From: Ruminococcus sp.
Lineage (GTDB): Bacteria; Bacillota; Clostridia; Oscillospirales; Ruminococcaceae
DNA length: 64,000 nt
Assembly (NCBI GenBank): GCA_017626015.1
Contig: JAGAJO010000009.1
Span: 186,001-250,000, forward strand
Direction: 5' to 3'
The position numbers and the translations under genes were made by a program. Each line of letters begins with the position of its first letter. The stretch's first letter is position 1. Below, in pieces: positions 19,401 through 28,767 of this stretch. Under the pieces are notes generated by a model. The model was not told where the DNA came from, searched no databases, and saw nothing but the letters and a program-made list of their open reading frames with translations.

Positions 19401-20986
19401 ATCATTCGGAATTTTTTGAACACGGAGAGGTAGGCTCCGGCTTTGATCTTCCTCCTAAGAAGTGTCCCGAGTGCGGTGCGGAAATGCACCGTGACGGTCA
19501 TGACATTCCTTTTGAAACGTTTCTGGGCTTTGACGGAGATAAGGCGCCTGATATCGACCTGAACTTCTCTGGAGATTATCAGTCCAAGGCGCATAAATAT
19601 ACCGAGGAGCTTTTCGGTCAGGATCACGTATTCAAAGCGGGAACTATAGGTAAGGTAGCAGATAAGACCGCCTACGGATATGTCGTCAAGTATATGGAGG
19701 AACGGGGAAAGACCGCTCACCGTGCAGAGATACAACGACTTATCAACGGATGCCTTGATATAAAAAGAACAACCTCCCAGCATCCGGGCGGAATGGTGGT
19801 TATACCCAGCGATTATGAGGTGTACGATTTCACTCCCGTACAGCACCCCGCCGAAAAGGTCGATTCCGATATGGTCACAACACATTTTGATTTCCATTCG
19901 CTTCACGATACTATCCTCAAGCTTGACGAGCTGGGACACGATGTGCCGACGATGTATAAATATCTTGAGGATATGACGGGACTCAATATCAACGAATGTC
20001 CTATGTCGGATCCTGCGGTATATTCCCTGTTTACTTCTCCGGAGGCTCTGGGCGTAACAGAGGAAGATATAATGTGCAAGACCGGCACTCTGGGTATCCC
20101 TGAAATGGGAACACCCTTTGTAAGACAGATGCTGCTTGACTGTCAGCCAAAAAACTTTTCTGATCTGCTCCAGATCTCGGGACTTTCTCACGGTACGGAC
20201 GTATGGCTGGGCAATGCACAGGAGCTTATCGCAGATAAAACCTGTACAATTTCCGAGGTTATCGGAACCAGAGACAGTATTATGACCTATCTTCTTCATC
20301 ACGGAGTCGAACCTAAGCTTTCGTTCAAGATCATGGAGATCACCCGTAAGGGTAAGGCTCCTAAACTGCTGACAGAGGATATGAAGCAGACTATGAGAGA
20401 GCATGATGTTCCTGAATGGTATATTAACAGCTGTCTGAAAATAAAGTATATGTTCCCTAAAGCGCACGCAGCGGCTTATGTAACAGCCGCTATCAGACTT
20501 TGCTGGTTCAAGGTCCATCAGCCGTTGGCTTTCTATGCCACATATTTTACCGTCCGTGGAGAGGATTTTGATGCGGAAACTGCCGTTAAGGGCGTTTATA
20601 TGGTCAGAAACAAGATAGACGAGCTGAAAAACAGACCAAAGGACAAGCTTTCAGCCAAGGACAGCGGTGTGCTGGATATGCTTATGCTGACTAATGAGAT
20701 GCTATCGAGAGGTTTTGAATTTCTGCCTATCGATATCAAGCGTTCTCACGCTTTTATCTACCGGATCGAGGATGGGAAGATCAGGCTGCCTTTCTGCTCT
20801 ATAAACGGAGTTGGAATAAACGCCGCAATGAGTATTTATGAAAAAGCGCAGAAGGACGATTTTATTTCTATTGAAGAATTTCAGCAGCAAAGCGGAGTTT
20901 CCAAGACTGTTGTGGAAACTCTTGAAAATATAGGCGCATTCGGAGATATCCCTAAATCCAACCAGATCTCACTTTTTAATTTTTAA
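16487..20986 (+). CDS. polC: DNA polymerase III PolC-type alpha subunit
   Basis: PolC is the main replicative polymerase of low-GC Gram-positives. The 1499-residue product has N-terminal domains and an OB fold (about 245-345), a PHP domain opening [15 protein letters not shown] near 355, and an inserted DEDDh proofreading exonuclease (FDLETTG near 446, [15 protein letters not shown] near 595). The PHP domain then resumes, followed by the polymerase core with [12 protein letters not shown] near 1023, a zinc-binding cluster (CNKC and CPEC near 967-1002) and [10 protein letters not shown]. It is slightly longer than the approximately 1440-residue Bacillus enzyme. It ends the uppS-to-polC operon. 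Confidence 0.97.
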   Translation: MNTYTIGSFFEDFKQHIPAEIENGKILKLLFSNGNTELECIAAFEQTVSFDSVKQFEQRMKTALGVKDFILTPKFTPDKLCTGYFSDLCKFLKSRFPFVNGFLDNAEVGFDNGVFKVELKHGGLDLLEKAGIYSAFGSLTAELFSVSAKIEFTGKTVTDMEEHMKAQEEFLKNLPVPEIAPAEINRSYTENAGQHQPENEFRTASVDFTRLSLLCDNALVLKGAPINSSEKVTSMANLPVDSDGVESFKNAVTVWGDIFQIDTKETKSGMLIAILYFTDYTASYSIKLIGSAKSGRYVKLAKAQLESMLEHMKKGKTILVQGVIEEDTFDGSININPENIMLVKRELEKDTCDEKRVELHCHTNMSMMDALAAPDKLVERAYSWGHKALAITDHGVVQGYPEAGGQCASIRKNGGDFKILYGCEAYEVNNDEKIFKGVDKRELTDEIIVFDLETTGTNPQNDRIIEIGAVKLKNLEVTDRFDTFVDPECEISEFITNLTKITNDMVRNSPDCKTALQKFIEFCGERPVLVAHNANFDTGFISAAAERYNIKFKFSSIDTVPMSQIMLPQLEKHKLNFVAEHFGFGDFNHHRGCDDAEVLGKIFIELAKMLINQFPLLLITVDMLNSILADTADVCDAKTPVYHQIILVRNNIGLKNLYRLISYSNLNYFKRKPRIPKSELVKYREGLILGSACERGEVIQAYLEGRSYEYIKQIASFYDYLEIQPDGNNMFMLTAEKPPYDRIRTVEDVRDINRFIVRLGDDLGIPVCATGDVHFLNKGDAKFRAIIQASMGFTDCDNQAPLYLKTTNQMLEELSYLGEEKAREVVITNTNNVADMIDPDLKAFPNGTYTPFIEGAVYELQIICWRKACSIYGDCDPMTIEVPEGEDVKVDEYFKGHIPDIVYNRLKRELDSIIKHGFAVLYMISQKLVANSNENGYQVGSRGSVGSSFVASMSGISEVNPLVPHYICNKCHHSEFFEHGEVGSGFDLPPKKCPECGAEMHRDGHDIPFETFLGFDGDKAPDIDLNFSGDYQSKAHKYTEELFGQDHVFKAGTIGKVADKTAYGYVVKYMEERGKTAHRAEIQRLINGCLDIKRTTSQHPGGMVVIPSDYEVYDFTPVQHPAEKVDSDMVTTHFDFHSLHDTILKLDELGHDVPTMYKYLEDMTGLNINECPMSDPAVYSLFTSPEALGVTEEDIMCKTGTLGIPEMGTPFVRQMLLDCQPKNFSDLLQISGLSHGTDVWLGNAQELIADKTCTISEVIGTRDSIMTYLLHHGVEPKLSFKIMEITRKGKAPKLLTEDMKQTMREHDVPEWYINSCLKIKYMFPKAHAAAYVTAAIRLCWFKVHQPLAFYATYFTVRGEDFDAETAVKGVYMVRNKIDELKNRPKDKLSAKDSGVLDMLMLTNEMLSRGFEFLPIDIKRSHAFIYRIEDGKIRLPFCSINGVGINAAMSIYEKAQKDDFISIEEFQQQSGVSKTVVETLENIGAFGDIPKSNQISLFNF

Positions 20987-20989
20987 TTC

Positions 20990-21061
20990 ACAGTAATTTT
21001 ACTGTTCGGACTTATTTCTGTACATTAAAAGGTTGACATTGAGACGGAAATATGTTAGTAT
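20990..21061 (+). promoter_or_regulatory. Palindrome and promoter of the his operon
   Basis: A 16-bp palindrome (acagtaa-tt-ttactgt, 20990-21005) follows polC without a U tract. Then TTGACA (21033-21038), a 17-bp spacer and TAGTAT (21056-21061) form a good sigma-A-type promoter about 70 bp before hisZ. The leader is too short for a T-box, and no His-codon leader peptide is seen. Confidence 0.65.
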
Positions 21062-21131
21062 TTATTTCATTGATACTATGATAATATGATACCACTTTAC
21101 TATAATAAAGCGAAAGGAAATGTATATTGCA

Positions 21132-22331
21132 ATGAAAAGATATGATCTTATCACTCCCGAGGGTACAAGGGATCTGCTGTTTGACGGCTGTCTTGCCAGA
21201 CGCATGGTAGAAGACAGGCTTTCCAAGCTTTTTGAGGGCTTCGGATACAGCGAGGTCGTTACTCCCGGAATTGAATTTTACGATTTGTTTATGGGCAGCT
21301 CTAGGAATTTTCAGCAGGAAAGTCTGTATAAGCTGACGGATTCAAAGGGTAGGCTTATTGTCATGCGCCCTGATTCGACTATTCCAATAGCCAGACTCGC
21401 ATCAACAAGACTTAAGGAGGCAAGTCTGCCTTTAAGATTGTATTACAATCAGAGCATATTTGAAAATAACGCTCTTCTTAAGGGTCGCTCCGACGAGATC
21501 GTTCAGGCAGGTATCGAACTTATTGGCGGGGTAAATTCCAAAAGGGCTGATTACGAAGCGATCTGCACTGCGGTCGAGGCTCTTTCGGAATTTGATAAGG
21601 AGAATTTCCGGCTGGAGATTGGTCATATCGGATATTTCAAGGAGCTTGTTGCAAAGCTCGAGGTCGATGACAGCGTTCGTGAGGAGATCAGAATGCTTAT
21701 ATCCACCAAAAACTATCCTGCCTTAAACGACCTTCTGGACGAGGTCGGCGAAAATCAGATCACCGCAGCCCTTAAACAGCTTCCTCGTCTTTTCGGCGGT
21801 ATCGAGGTACTGGATAAAGCCGCTGATATTTATGCGGACGATAAGATAACAGGTATACTTTTCAATCTCAGAGAGGTTTTCACAAGGCTGTCAAGTCTTG
21901 GATACGAAGGAAAGATCTCTGTTGACTTGGGTATCGTCAGCCATACCGATTATTACACGGGGATCGTATTTAAGGGATATTTGTCCGAGGTCGGTCAGTC
22001 TGTGCTTAAGGGAGGAAGATACGACAGATTGTTGGGTGAATTCGGAAACGAGTGTCCTGCCGTCGGCTTTGGCATAAACGTGGATTCCGTTGCACGTCAT
22101 ATTGAAAAGATCGGCGGAGCGCCCAGGCTGAAAACTCCGGACGCAGTCGTTTACGGAGAAAAGGGCTTTGTGGTGGAAGCTATGGCTTATGCACAGAAGC
22201 TGGTAAGAGACGGTCTTACAGTTGAAAATTCACTGTTTAATACGGCAGAGGAAACCAGGATATACGCACAGGAAAAGGGAATAAGGAAGCTCATAATCGT
22301 CGGCAGCGACGTTAAAGAGCTTGACATATAA
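21132..22331 (+). CDS. hisZ: ATP phosphoribosyltransferase regulatory subunit HisZ
   Basis: HisZ is a catalytically inactive HisRS paralogue that activates short-form HisG. The roughly 399-residue protein has the class II synthetase-like core: TPEGTRDLLF near the start, MRPDSTIPIAR (motif 2 region), and GGRYDRLLGEFG near residue 300. A real HisRS would carry an anticodon-binding domain of usual length; here the C-terminal end is reduced. ATG 21132 is preferred because AAAGGA lies about 12 nt upstream; ATG 21120 would be almost on top of it. It is directly followed by hisG, its partner. Confidence 0.93.
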   Translation: MKRYDLITPEGTRDLLFDGCLARRMVEDRLSKLFEGFGYSEVVTPGIEFYDLFMGSSRNFQQESLYKLTDSKGRLIVMRPDSTIPIARLASTRLKEASLPLRLYYNQSIFENNALLKGRSDEIVQAGIELIGGVNSKRADYEAICTAVEALSEFDKENFRLEIGHIGYFKELVAKLEVDDSVREEIRMLISTKNYPALNDLLDEVGENQITAALKQLPRLFGGIEVLDKAADIYADDKITGILFNLREVFTRLSSLGYEGKISVDLGIVSHTDYYTGIVFKGYLSEVGQSVLKGGRYDRLLGEFGNECPAVGFGINVDSVARHIEKIGGAPRLKTPDAVVYGEKGFVVEAMAYAQKLVRDGLTVENSLFNTAEETRIYAQEKGIRKLIIVGSDVKELDI

Positions 22332-22353
22332 GAGCAGGAGGGACGGATCTTAA

Positions 22354-22983
22354 ATGAATAAACCGCTTAGGATAGCTCTTACAAAGGGCAGGCTTGAAAA
22401 GGACACAGTCGGGTTGCTGGAGAAGATCGGCTACGACTGCACATCTATAAGAGAAAAGGGCAGGAAGCTTATTCTTCCCGTGCCGGACGGTAATCTGGAG
22501 GTCGTGCTTGCAAAAGCAAACGACGTTATTACTTATGTTGAACACGGCGTATGCGACATGGGCGTCGTGGGTAAGGATACTATCCAGGAGATGCAGGGAA
22601 AGTTTTTTGAACTGGTTGATCTTGGATTCGGAAGGTGTAAATTTGCCCTTGCCACTAAAAAAGGAAATTCTTTTTACGGAGGATATAACGTAAAAACCGT
22701 TGCGACCAAATACCCGAACATTACAAGAAAGCATTTTGAAAGCAAGGGTATGGACGTTGAAATAATTAAAATCGAAGGCTCTGTCGAGCTGGCGCCGCTT
22801 CTGGAGCTTGCAGACGGTATCGTAGATATAGTGGAGACCGGCACTACTTTAAAAGAAAACGGTCTGGAGGTCATTGAGGATATATGCGCTATTTCCGCAA
22901 GACTGATAGTAAACACCGTTAGCATGAAGCTAAGACAGCAGGAAATACAGGATTTTGTGGATCTGGTTGAGAAAAACCTTTGA
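22354..22983 (+). CDS. hisG: ATP phosphoribosyltransferase catalytic subunit, short form
   Basis: HisG joins ATP and PRPP, the committed step of histidine synthesis. The 209-residue protein is the short form without the C-terminal regulatory domain, and so depends on HisZ encoded just upstream. Motifs visible are LRIALTKGRLEKDT, GVVGKDTI, and DGIVDIVETGTTLKENGLE in the PRPP-binding loop. It has a strong GGAGG site 22 bp after hisZ. Confidence 0.96.
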   Translation: MNKPLRIALTKGRLEKDTVGLLEKIGYDCTSIREKGRKLILPVPDGNLEVVLAKANDVITYVEHGVCDMGVVGKDTIQEMQGKFFELVDLGFGRCKFALATKKGNSFYGGYNVKTVATKYPNITRKHFESKGMDVEIIKIEGSVELAPLLELADGIVDIVETGTTLKENGLEVIEDICAISARLIVNTVSMKLRQQEIQDFVDLVEKNL

Positions 22984-23024
22984 TATCATATTTGTGTTGC
23001 GTTAATTAAGGGCGGTGTTATTTT

Positions 23025-23504
23025 TTGAAAGCTGATATGTGCGTGCCCTGCGATGATGGGATCGTTAATATCCGTGCAGGTGCAATTATTATGAAAGACG
23101 GAAAGATACTGATGGTCGGCAATGAAAGATTTGATTATCTTTATTCCGTAGGCGGAAGGATAAAATTCGGTGAAACGGCAGAAGAAGCGGTTATTCGTGA
23201 GGTCGAGGAAGAAACAGGCGTCAGAATGGAAGTGGATCGGCTGGGATTTATCCATGAAAATTATTTTATAGGCGATTCGCCGTCCAATTCAGGTAAACTT
23301 GTATATGAGATCTCATTTTACTTTTATATGAAGGTCCCTGAAAATTTTTCACCTGAAAGCGAAAGCTTTACCGATTGCGGTGAAAAGGAATTCTTAAAAT
23401 GGGTGTCTCCCGATGATGAAAACAAGAAATATCCGGATTTTTTTGAGACAGAGCTGCAAAACCCTGTAAATTATGTGCGGCATTTTGTTGAGGATGACCG
23501 TTAA
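23025..23504 (+). CDS. Nudix hydrolase inside the his operon
   Basis: This 159-residue protein has a perfect Nudix box, G-x5-E-x7-REVEEETG, at about residues 44-66, for metal-dependent cleavage of a nucleoside diphosphate linked to another moiety. TTG at 23025 is the probable start, with GGCGGTG upstream; ATG 23037 is an alternative. It lies between hisG and hisD on the same strand with short gaps, so it is likely cotranscribed. Substrate is unknown; a link to nucleotide intermediates of histidine synthesis is only a guess. Confidence 0.85.
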   Translation: MKADMCVPCDDGIVNIRAGAIIMKDGKILMVGNERFDYLYSVGGRIKFGETAEEAVIREVEEETGVRMEVDRLGFIHENYFIGDSPSNSGKLVYEISFYFYMKVPENFSPESESFTDCGEKEFLKWVSPDDENKKYPDFFETELQNPVNYVRHFVEDDR

Positions 23505-23532
23505 ATCTAGTAATTCAAGGAGGAAAATAAAA

Positions 23533-24828
23533 ATGTCATTAATAAAAAAGATCTATGTAAACGGCAAGGACGAAGCCATATTTTTTAAACAGCTTGCCGA
23601 AAGGAACGGCGAGACAGATAAAAAGGTTTCTGCTGTGGTAAATGAAATTATTGAAACTGTAAGAAAAGGCGGAGACAGCGCTGTCAAGGCGTATACCGAG
23701 AAATTTGACGGCAGACTTCCTAAGTATTACGAGGTGCCGAGGGAGGTAATCAACGACGCTCTTACCGAGGCAGACCAGTCCTTTGTGGATGCTTTGCTTA
23801 ATTCCATTGAGAATATCACCGATTTCCACCAGAGACAGAAATCCCAGAGCTTTGTGAATACAAAGGCGGACGGCTGTATTCTTGGACAGAAGGTGAGAGG
23901 ACTGGATAAGGTAGGTCTGTATGTTCCCGGAGGTACTGCGGCTTACCCTTCGTCGGTGCTGATGAACGCTGTTCCTGCAAAAATAGCGGGAGTAAAGGAG
24001 ATCATTATGGTCACTCCTCCCCTTAAGGACGGAACCCCCAACAAGGATATTTTAGTTGCGGCGGCTCTCTGCGGCGTGGACAGAATATTTATGAGCGGAG
24101 GAGCGCAGGCTATTGCGGCTCTAGCTTACGGCACGGAGGAGATACCAAAGGTCGATAAGATAGTAGGACCCGGAAACATTTATGTTGCCACCGCTAAAAA
24201 GCTTCTCTACGGCGTAGTGGATATAGACATGGTCGCAGGACCCAGCGAGATACTTGTTATGGCAGACGAAACGGCAGATCCCAAGTACGTTGCCGCAGAT
24301 CTCATGTCTCAGGCGGAGCATGACAAGCTTGCTTCCGCAATACTAGTAACTACAAGTGAAAAGCTTGCGGACGAAACTATCGCAGAGCTTGAAAGACAAA
24401 TGCAGGATCTGTCCAGAAAGGAAATTATCGAAAGCTCGCTTTCCGATTACGGTGCGATTATCATTTGCAATTCAAAAGACGAAGCATGTGAAATGGCGAA
24501 CAGATTTGCTCCCGAGCACCTTGAGGTACTGTTTGAAGATCCTCTGGAATATGTGGGCAGACTTGACAATGCAGGCTCTATATTCTTAGGAAAGTACGCT
24601 CCCGAGCCTCTTGGCGACTACTATGCAGGACCTAACCACGTTCTTCCTACCAGCGGAACGGCAAGATTCTTCTCTCCGCTGTCGGTAAACAGCTTTGAAA
24701 AGCGTTCAAGCTTTATCTACTACACCGAGGACGCTCTCAGACAGGCTAAGGACGATATTATCCTTGTGGCGGAAAAAGAGGGTCTGACCGCTCATGCTAA
24801 TGCTATTAAGGTGAGATTTTCAAAATGA
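23533..24828 (+). CDS. hisD: Histidinol dehydrogenase
   Basis: HisD oxidises histidinol to histidine in two NAD-dependent steps. The 431-residue protein shows GLYVPGGTAAYPSSVLMNA, KIVGPGNIYVATAKK, DMVAGPSEI, SQAEHD (zinc and catalytic region) and PTSGTARFFSPLSV. ATG 23533 with AAGGAGG is the start; the frame is open 20 codons further upstream into the Nudix gene end. The next gene overlaps its stop by four bases. Confidence 0.97.
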   Translation: MSLIKKIYVNGKDEAIFFKQLAERNGETDKKVSAVVNEIIETVRKGGDSAVKAYTEKFDGRLPKYYEVPREVINDALTEADQSFVDALLNSIENITDFHQRQKSQSFVNTKADGCILGQKVRGLDKVGLYVPGGTAAYPSSVLMNAVPAKIAGVKEIIMVTPPLKDGTPNKDILVAAALCGVDRIFMSGGAQAIAALAYGTEEIPKVDKIVGPGNIYVATAKKLLYGVVDIDMVAGPSEILVMADETADPKYVAADLMSQAEHDKLASAILVTTSEKLADETIAELERQMQDLSRKEIIESSLSDYGAIIICNSKDEACEMANRFAPEHLEVLFEDPLEYVGRLDNAGSIFLGKYAPEPLGDYYAGPNHVLPTSGTARFFSPLSVNSFEKRSSFIYYTEDALRQAKDDIILVAEKEGLTAHANAIKVRFSK

Positions 24829-25133
24829 ACAATTTATATGAACTGGCTGCCGGTCATACAGCAAGATTTCCAAACGGAAACGAGCCTTATCAGATCGTGA
24901 CACGAATACTGGAAGAATGCGGCGAGGTCGCAAGCGAGGTCAATCATTTTGAACGCAGCGGAATTAAAATTCAAAAACACGGCGAGCCGTCAAAGCAGCA
25001 TCTGGCAGACGAGATAAAGCAGTCCCTTTGTGCTTTGATACAGCTTGCACAGTATTACGGAATTGAACCTGAACTGGAAATGTCAGTTCAGAATTCCATT
25101 GACAGGATACATAAAGAACGATCAGGAAAGTGA
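24825..25133 (+). CDS. MazG-like protein (orphan) in the his operon
   Basis: The 102-residue protein resembles the all-alpha NTP pyrophosphatase fold: an EECGEVASE helix (EExxE motif, about residues 29-37) is followed by LADEIKQSLCALIQL. In standard MazG and HisE proteins the second motif is ExxD; here the last position appears to be Gln, so metal binding may differ. The start codon overlaps the hisD stop (ATGA), indicating translational coupling. A genuine HisE is encoded separately at 30789, so this is not the PR-ATP pyrophosphatase. Function unknown. Confidence 0.75.
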   Translation: MNNLYELAAGHTARFPNGNEPYQIVTRILEECGEVASEVNHFERSGIKIQKHGEPSKQHLADEIKQSLCALIQLAQYYGIEPELEMSVQNSIDRIHKERSGK

Positions 25134-25143
25134 CGGTAATAAT

Positions 25144-25722
25144 ATGAGAACAGCCGAAATCAAAAGAAAAACAAAGGAAACCGACATAGAGGTTTTCGTT
25201 AAGCTTGAAGGCAAGGGCAAGGTAAGTGTTAATACAGGTATCGGATTTTTTGACCATATGCTTACCGCCTTCGGCGTACACAGCGGAATAGATCTGGAAG
25301 TCGAATGCACAGGCGATCTTCACGTTGACGGACATCACACCGTTGAGGACGTGGGTATTGTGCTGGGTATGGCATTTGCAAAGGCTCTGGGAGATAAAGC
25401 CGGTATCGCAAGATACGGTACGGCTTTTGTCCCTATGGACGAGGCTCTTGCATTCTGTTCGCTGGATATAAGCGGGCGTCCTTTTCTTGCCTTTGACGGA
25501 GAATTCCATGACGACAGGATAGGCGGATACGATACCTGTCTTACCGAGGAATTTTTCAGAGCCTTTGCCTTTAATTCCGGCATCACTCTGCACATCAGAA
25601 AGGAGTACGGTAAAAACGATCATCATATTGCCGAGGCTATGTACAAGGCGGTAGCTCATGCCCTTAAGGACGCAATGAAGATCACCGGTACAGCCGTACT
25701 TTCAACAAAAGGAGTGCTTTAG
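25144..25722 (+). CDS. hisB: Imidazoleglycerol-phosphate dehydratase
   Basis: HisB dehydrates IGP to imidazoleacetol phosphate. The 192-residue protein is the monofunctional form, without the N-terminal phosphatase domain of enterobacteria. Metal-binding motifs FFDHML, DGHHTVEDVG and YGKNDHHIAEAMYKA are present, as is CSLDISGRP. ATG 25144 gives the family-typical start RTAEIKRKTKET; the frame is open upstream into the MazG-like gene. It is immediately followed by hisH with no gap. Confidence 0.97.
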   Translation: MRTAEIKRKTKETDIEVFVKLEGKGKVSVNTGIGFFDHMLTAFGVHSGIDLEVECTGDLHVDGHHTVEDVGIVLGMAFAKALGDKAGIARYGTAFVPMDEALAFCSLDISGRPFLAFDGEFHDDRIGGYDTCLTEEFFRAFAFNSGITLHIRKEYGKNDHHIAEAMYKAVAHALKDAMKITGTAVLSTKGVL

Positions 25723-26328
25723 ATGATAGCGATAATCGATTACGGAGCAGGCAATATTTTTTCGGTAAAAAACGCCCTCGACTATCTCGGATTTGAAAAT
25801 AAGCTGACCGATAAAAAAGCAGACATCGAAAAGGCGGATGCACTTATTCTCCCAGGAGTGGGAGCGTTTCCGTGGGCAATGAATATGCTTAAATTAAGCG
25901 GACTTACCGATACCATAAAGGAGCAAGCAAAGTTCAAGCCGTTTCTGGGAATATGTCTCGGTATGCAGCTTCTGTTTGAAAAAAGCTACGAGTTTGAGGA
26001 GTGCAAGGGCTTAGGACTTATCGGCGGCTATGTGGATAAGATAAACGAGCCCGATCTGGTCATTCCCCACATGGGCTGGAATAAGCTGGAGTATAATCAC
26101 GACTGCCGCCTTTTCGACGGACTTACCGACAACGAGTACGTTTACTTTGTCCACTCATACAAGGCGTTCTGCGGAGACAGAAATCTGTATGCGTACTGTG
26201 AGTACGGCTCGAAAGTCCCTGCAGTAGTGTCCGACGGAAACAACGTGTTCGGCTGTCAGTTCCACCCCGAAAAGAGCGGCAAGACGGGACTTAAAATTCT
26301 CGAAAACTTTGCGAAAATGTCAGGCTGA
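25723..26328 (+). CDS. hisH: Imidazole glycerol phosphate synthase, glutaminase subunit
   Basis: HisH supplies ammonia from glutamine to HisF. The 201-residue class I amidotransferase has the oxyanion and nucleophile motifs PGVGAF and FLGICLGMQLLF (Cys near residue 80) and the C-terminal FGCQFHPEKSG with catalytic His and Glu. The start codon directly follows the hisB stop. Its partner hisF is 880 bp further on, separated by a CPBP protease gene at the place where hisA is commonly found. Confidence 0.97.
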   Translation: MIAIIDYGAGNIFSVKNALDYLGFENKLTDKKADIEKADALILPGVGAFPWAMNMLKLSGLTDTIKEQAKFKPFLGICLGMQLLFEKSYEFEECKGLGLIGGYVDKINEPDLVIPHMGWNKLEYNHDCRLFDGLTDNEYVYFVHSYKAFCGDRNLYAYCEYGSKVPAVVSDGNNVFGCQFHPEKSGKTGLKILENFAKMSG

Positions 26329-26364
26329 TCCGTTTTTTTCAGTAGAATAGGGGGGATATATCAT

Positions 26365-27180
26365 ATGTCTGATCTAAAAGCAAGCGAGCGGAAAAGTATC
26401 TTAAAAAACAATATCGGAGTTGTTTTTTGCATTCTTTTTAATATAGCGTTCTGGGGGATTGCGGAAATATTTAGAACACTTGGTTTTGACGGTGCGGCGT
26501 GGTATTTTTCAAGCTCTGCACAAAGACTTGTTTTCGGCATATCCGAACTTATGATATTCGTCAGGCTTTTTCGTAAAGAAAAGTGGACGAACGTTATCAA
26601 TTTTAAGGGTTCTAAAAGCGCGCTGTTTGCAGGTGCGGGAATAATCGCTATTACGCTGCGTCATACTGCAGTTTTGATTTTCGGTGCGGCGGAGTTTATA
26701 GATACGACATTTGCTATAGTGTTTTCGCGTTTGTTTTGTCAGCAGATAACAACGGGATTATGGGAGGAGCTTACATGCCGTGCTTTTCTTCTGGAGGGTT
26801 ATTTTAACGGCGAGCGTACTTGGAAAAGGCGGCTTGGCTACGCTTTACTTTCTTTTATGGTGTTCGGAGCATTACATCTTCCGGGCAGCGCAAGCATCGG
26901 AGATGCTCTGGACACATTTCTGTTTACGGGTACGATGGGATTAGCATACGCAGCTGTTTATATGCACTCTCACAACATTTTGATACCTATGCTCTTGCAT
27001 TTTATTTATGACATTCCCGCAAATGCTTTTGATTTTGTAGACGGCTGGAATGACAACGCAGTGTTTAATTTTTTTATTAACGGTTATCTTCAATATGTAT
27101 TATGGGGTGCAATATTCTTGTGGGCGGTCGTGTTTGTGATCAAAAAGGATAGGGAACAGGCTGAATATAGATCAGACTAA
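26365..27180 (+). CDS. CPBP-family intramembrane metalloprotease
   Basis: The 271-residue membrane protein has about seven hydrophobic segments and the CPBP (Abi, Rce1-like) motifs: [15 protein letters not shown] (EExxxR, near residues 136-141), FGALHL and [15 protein letters not shown] with the conserved histidines. Members process prenylated proteins in eukaryotes and are linked to bacteriocin immunity or signalling in bacteria. It has a GGGGGGA ribosome-binding site and sits between hisH and hisF, which is unusual. Its substrate is unknown. Confidence 0.87.
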   Translation: MSDLKASERKSILKNNIGVVFCILFNIAFWGIAEIFRTLGFDGAAWYFSSSAQRLVFGISELMIFVRLFRKEKWTNVINFKGSKSALFAGAGIIAITLRHTAVLIFGAAEFIDTTFAIVFSRLFCQQITTGLWEELTCRAFLLEGYFNGERTWKRRLGYALLSFMVFGALHLPGSASIGDALDTFLFTGTMGLAYAAVYMHSHNILIPMLLHFIYDIPANAFDFVDGWNDNAVFNFFINGYLQYVLWGAIFLWAVVFVIKKDREQAEYRSD

Positions 27181-27210
27181 GTAATATAAGATTCCAGAGG
27201 AGGAAAAATC

Positions 27211-27966
27211 ATGCTTGCAAAAAGAATTATACCCTGCCTTGACGTCCGCGACGGAAAGGTAGTAAAGGGAGTAAATTTCCAAGGTATCAAAGAGGTCGGA
27301 GACCCTGTTGAGTGCGCTTACGAGTACAATTTGCAGGGAGCTGACGAGATAGTTTTCTACGATATAACGGCGTCCCACGAAAACAGGGGAGTTATCCTCG
27401 ACGTGGTGAGGGAGACTGCTAAAAAGGTGTTCGTTCCCCTGACCGTGGGCGGAGGTATAAAGTCCGTGGACGATATGAGAAATATTCTCCGTGCAGGTGC
27501 GGACAAGGTATCTGTTAATTCTCAGGCAGTCCAGAACCCCAATCTTATAAAAGAGGGTGCGGACATCTTCGGCTGTCAATGTATCTGCGTAGGAATTGAC
27601 GCCAAAAAGGTTGCTGACAACAAGTGGACAGTATACATCAACGGCGGAAGGATCGATATGAAGATAGATCTTATTGACTGGGTCAAAAAGTGCGAACAGC
27701 TTGGTGCGGGAGAGATCTGTCTTAATTCCATAGACACCGACGGGGTGCGGGGAGGCTTTGATCTTCCCATGCTCAAAGCGGTATGCAGTGCGGTAAAGAT
27801 ACCTGTTATCGCCAGCGGAGGAGCCGGCAAGCTGTCCGACTTTGCGGAGGCTTTTATTGAAACGGACTGCTCGGCGGCTCTTGCGGCGTCGCTTTTCCAC
27901 TTTAAGGAGCTTACAGTGGGAGATGTCAAGGCGGACTGCAAGTCCAAGGGCATACTTATCAGATAA
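27211..27966 (+). CDS. hisF: Imidazole glycerol phosphate synthase, cyclase subunit
   Basis: HisF cyclises PRFAR with ammonia from HisH. The 251-residue TIM barrel shows [19 protein letters not shown] with the N-terminal catalytic Asp, the paired phosphate loops TVGGGIKS and ASGGAG, and [13 protein letters not shown] with the second catalytic Asp. It is not HisA, since it carries the HisF-specific CLDVRDG start. It has a GAGGAGG site and its stop abuts the next gene start. Confidence 0.97.
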   Translation: MLAKRIIPCLDVRDGKVVKGVNFQGIKEVGDPVECAYEYNLQGADEIVFYDITASHENRGVILDVVRETAKKVFVPLTVGGGIKSVDDMRNILRAGADKVSVNSQAVQNPNLIKEGADIFGCQCICVGIDAKKVADNKWTVYINGGRIDMKIDLIDWVKKCEQLGAGEICLNSIDTDGVRGGFDLPMLKAVCSAVKIPVIASGGAGKLSDFAEAFIETDCSAALAASLFHFKELTVGDVKADCKSKGILIR

Positions 27967-28716
27967 ATGGACGAACGTTATATAAGAAGTGTTTCTCTTG
28001 AAAATATTTCAGGGGACAATTCCTATCTGAGGAAACTCCCTGTTGTGAAAAATCTTGCGTCTGTGGGAGAGCTGGACTTTAACGACAAGGTCACGTTTTT
28101 TGTGGGTGAAAACGGCACGGGAAAATCCACTCTGCTCGAAGCTATCGCCGTTAATTTCGGGTTTAACGCCGAGGGCGGCACGCTTAACTTTTCCTTTTCC
28201 ACGTTTGATTCCCATTCAACGCTGTACAGGTACATAAAGCTTGTCAAATGCTTTAAACGTCCTCGGGACGGATTTTTTCTCCGTGCCGAAAGTTTCTACA
28301 ATGCGGCGAGCTATATTCAGGAGCTTGACGATATAATTGCGCCAAGTCCCAAGATAAGCGTAAGCTATGGAGGAAGATCTTTGCATGAGCAGTCTCACGG
28401 AGAAAGCTTTTTTGCTTTAATCACAAACCGTTTCAGCGGAAACGGTATCTATATTCTGGACGAACCCGAGGCGGCGCTGTCTCCTATGCGGCAGATGTCG
28501 CTGCTGGCGGAGATACATAAGCTTGTAAATAACGGCTCGCAGTTTATTATTGCAACTCATTCACCTATTCTGCTGGCGTATCCTAATGCAAGTATATATG
28601 AGCTGACGGCTGATGAGATCAGGCTTACTTCATACGAGCAGACCGAGACGTACAGGGTTACAAAGGGTTTCCTTGACGACCCTAAGAGAATGATAAGCTA
28701 TCTTTTTGAAGAATAA
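27967..28716 (+). CDS. AAA-family ATPase of unknown role
   Basis: This 249-residue ABC/SMC-like ATPase has a Walker A GENGTGKSTLLEA near residues 49-61, a signature-like SHGESFFALI region, Walker B IYILDEPEAALSP near 158-170 and an H-loop ATHSP. It lacks a long coiled coil and a TOPRIM nuclease domain, so it resembles the small stand-alone predicted ATPases found across Firmicutes. Its ATG follows the hisF stop with no gap. It begins the five-gene insert between hisF and hisI. Function is unknown. Confidence 0.85.
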   Translation: MDERYIRSVSLENISGDNSYLRKLPVVKNLASVGELDFNDKVTFFVGENGTGKSTLLEAIAVNFGFNAEGGTLNFSFSTFDSHSTLYRYIKLVKCFKRPRDGFFLRAESFYNAASYIQELDDIIAPSPKISVSYGGRSLHEQSHGESFFALITNRFSGNGIYILDEPEAALSPMRQMSLLAEIHKLVNNGSQFIIATHSPILLAYPNASIYELTADEIRLTSYEQTETYRVTKGFLDDPKRMISYLFEE

Positions 28717-28767
28717 CTATGATGAAGTACCTTGTTGCAGACGGTAACATAAAGCGGGGGAGCAAGA

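Noticed and set aside
20987-21131. T-box or histidine leader-peptide attenuator before hisZ
   Set aside because: The leader after the predicted transcript start is only about 60 nt, with no His-codon run and no terminator stem.
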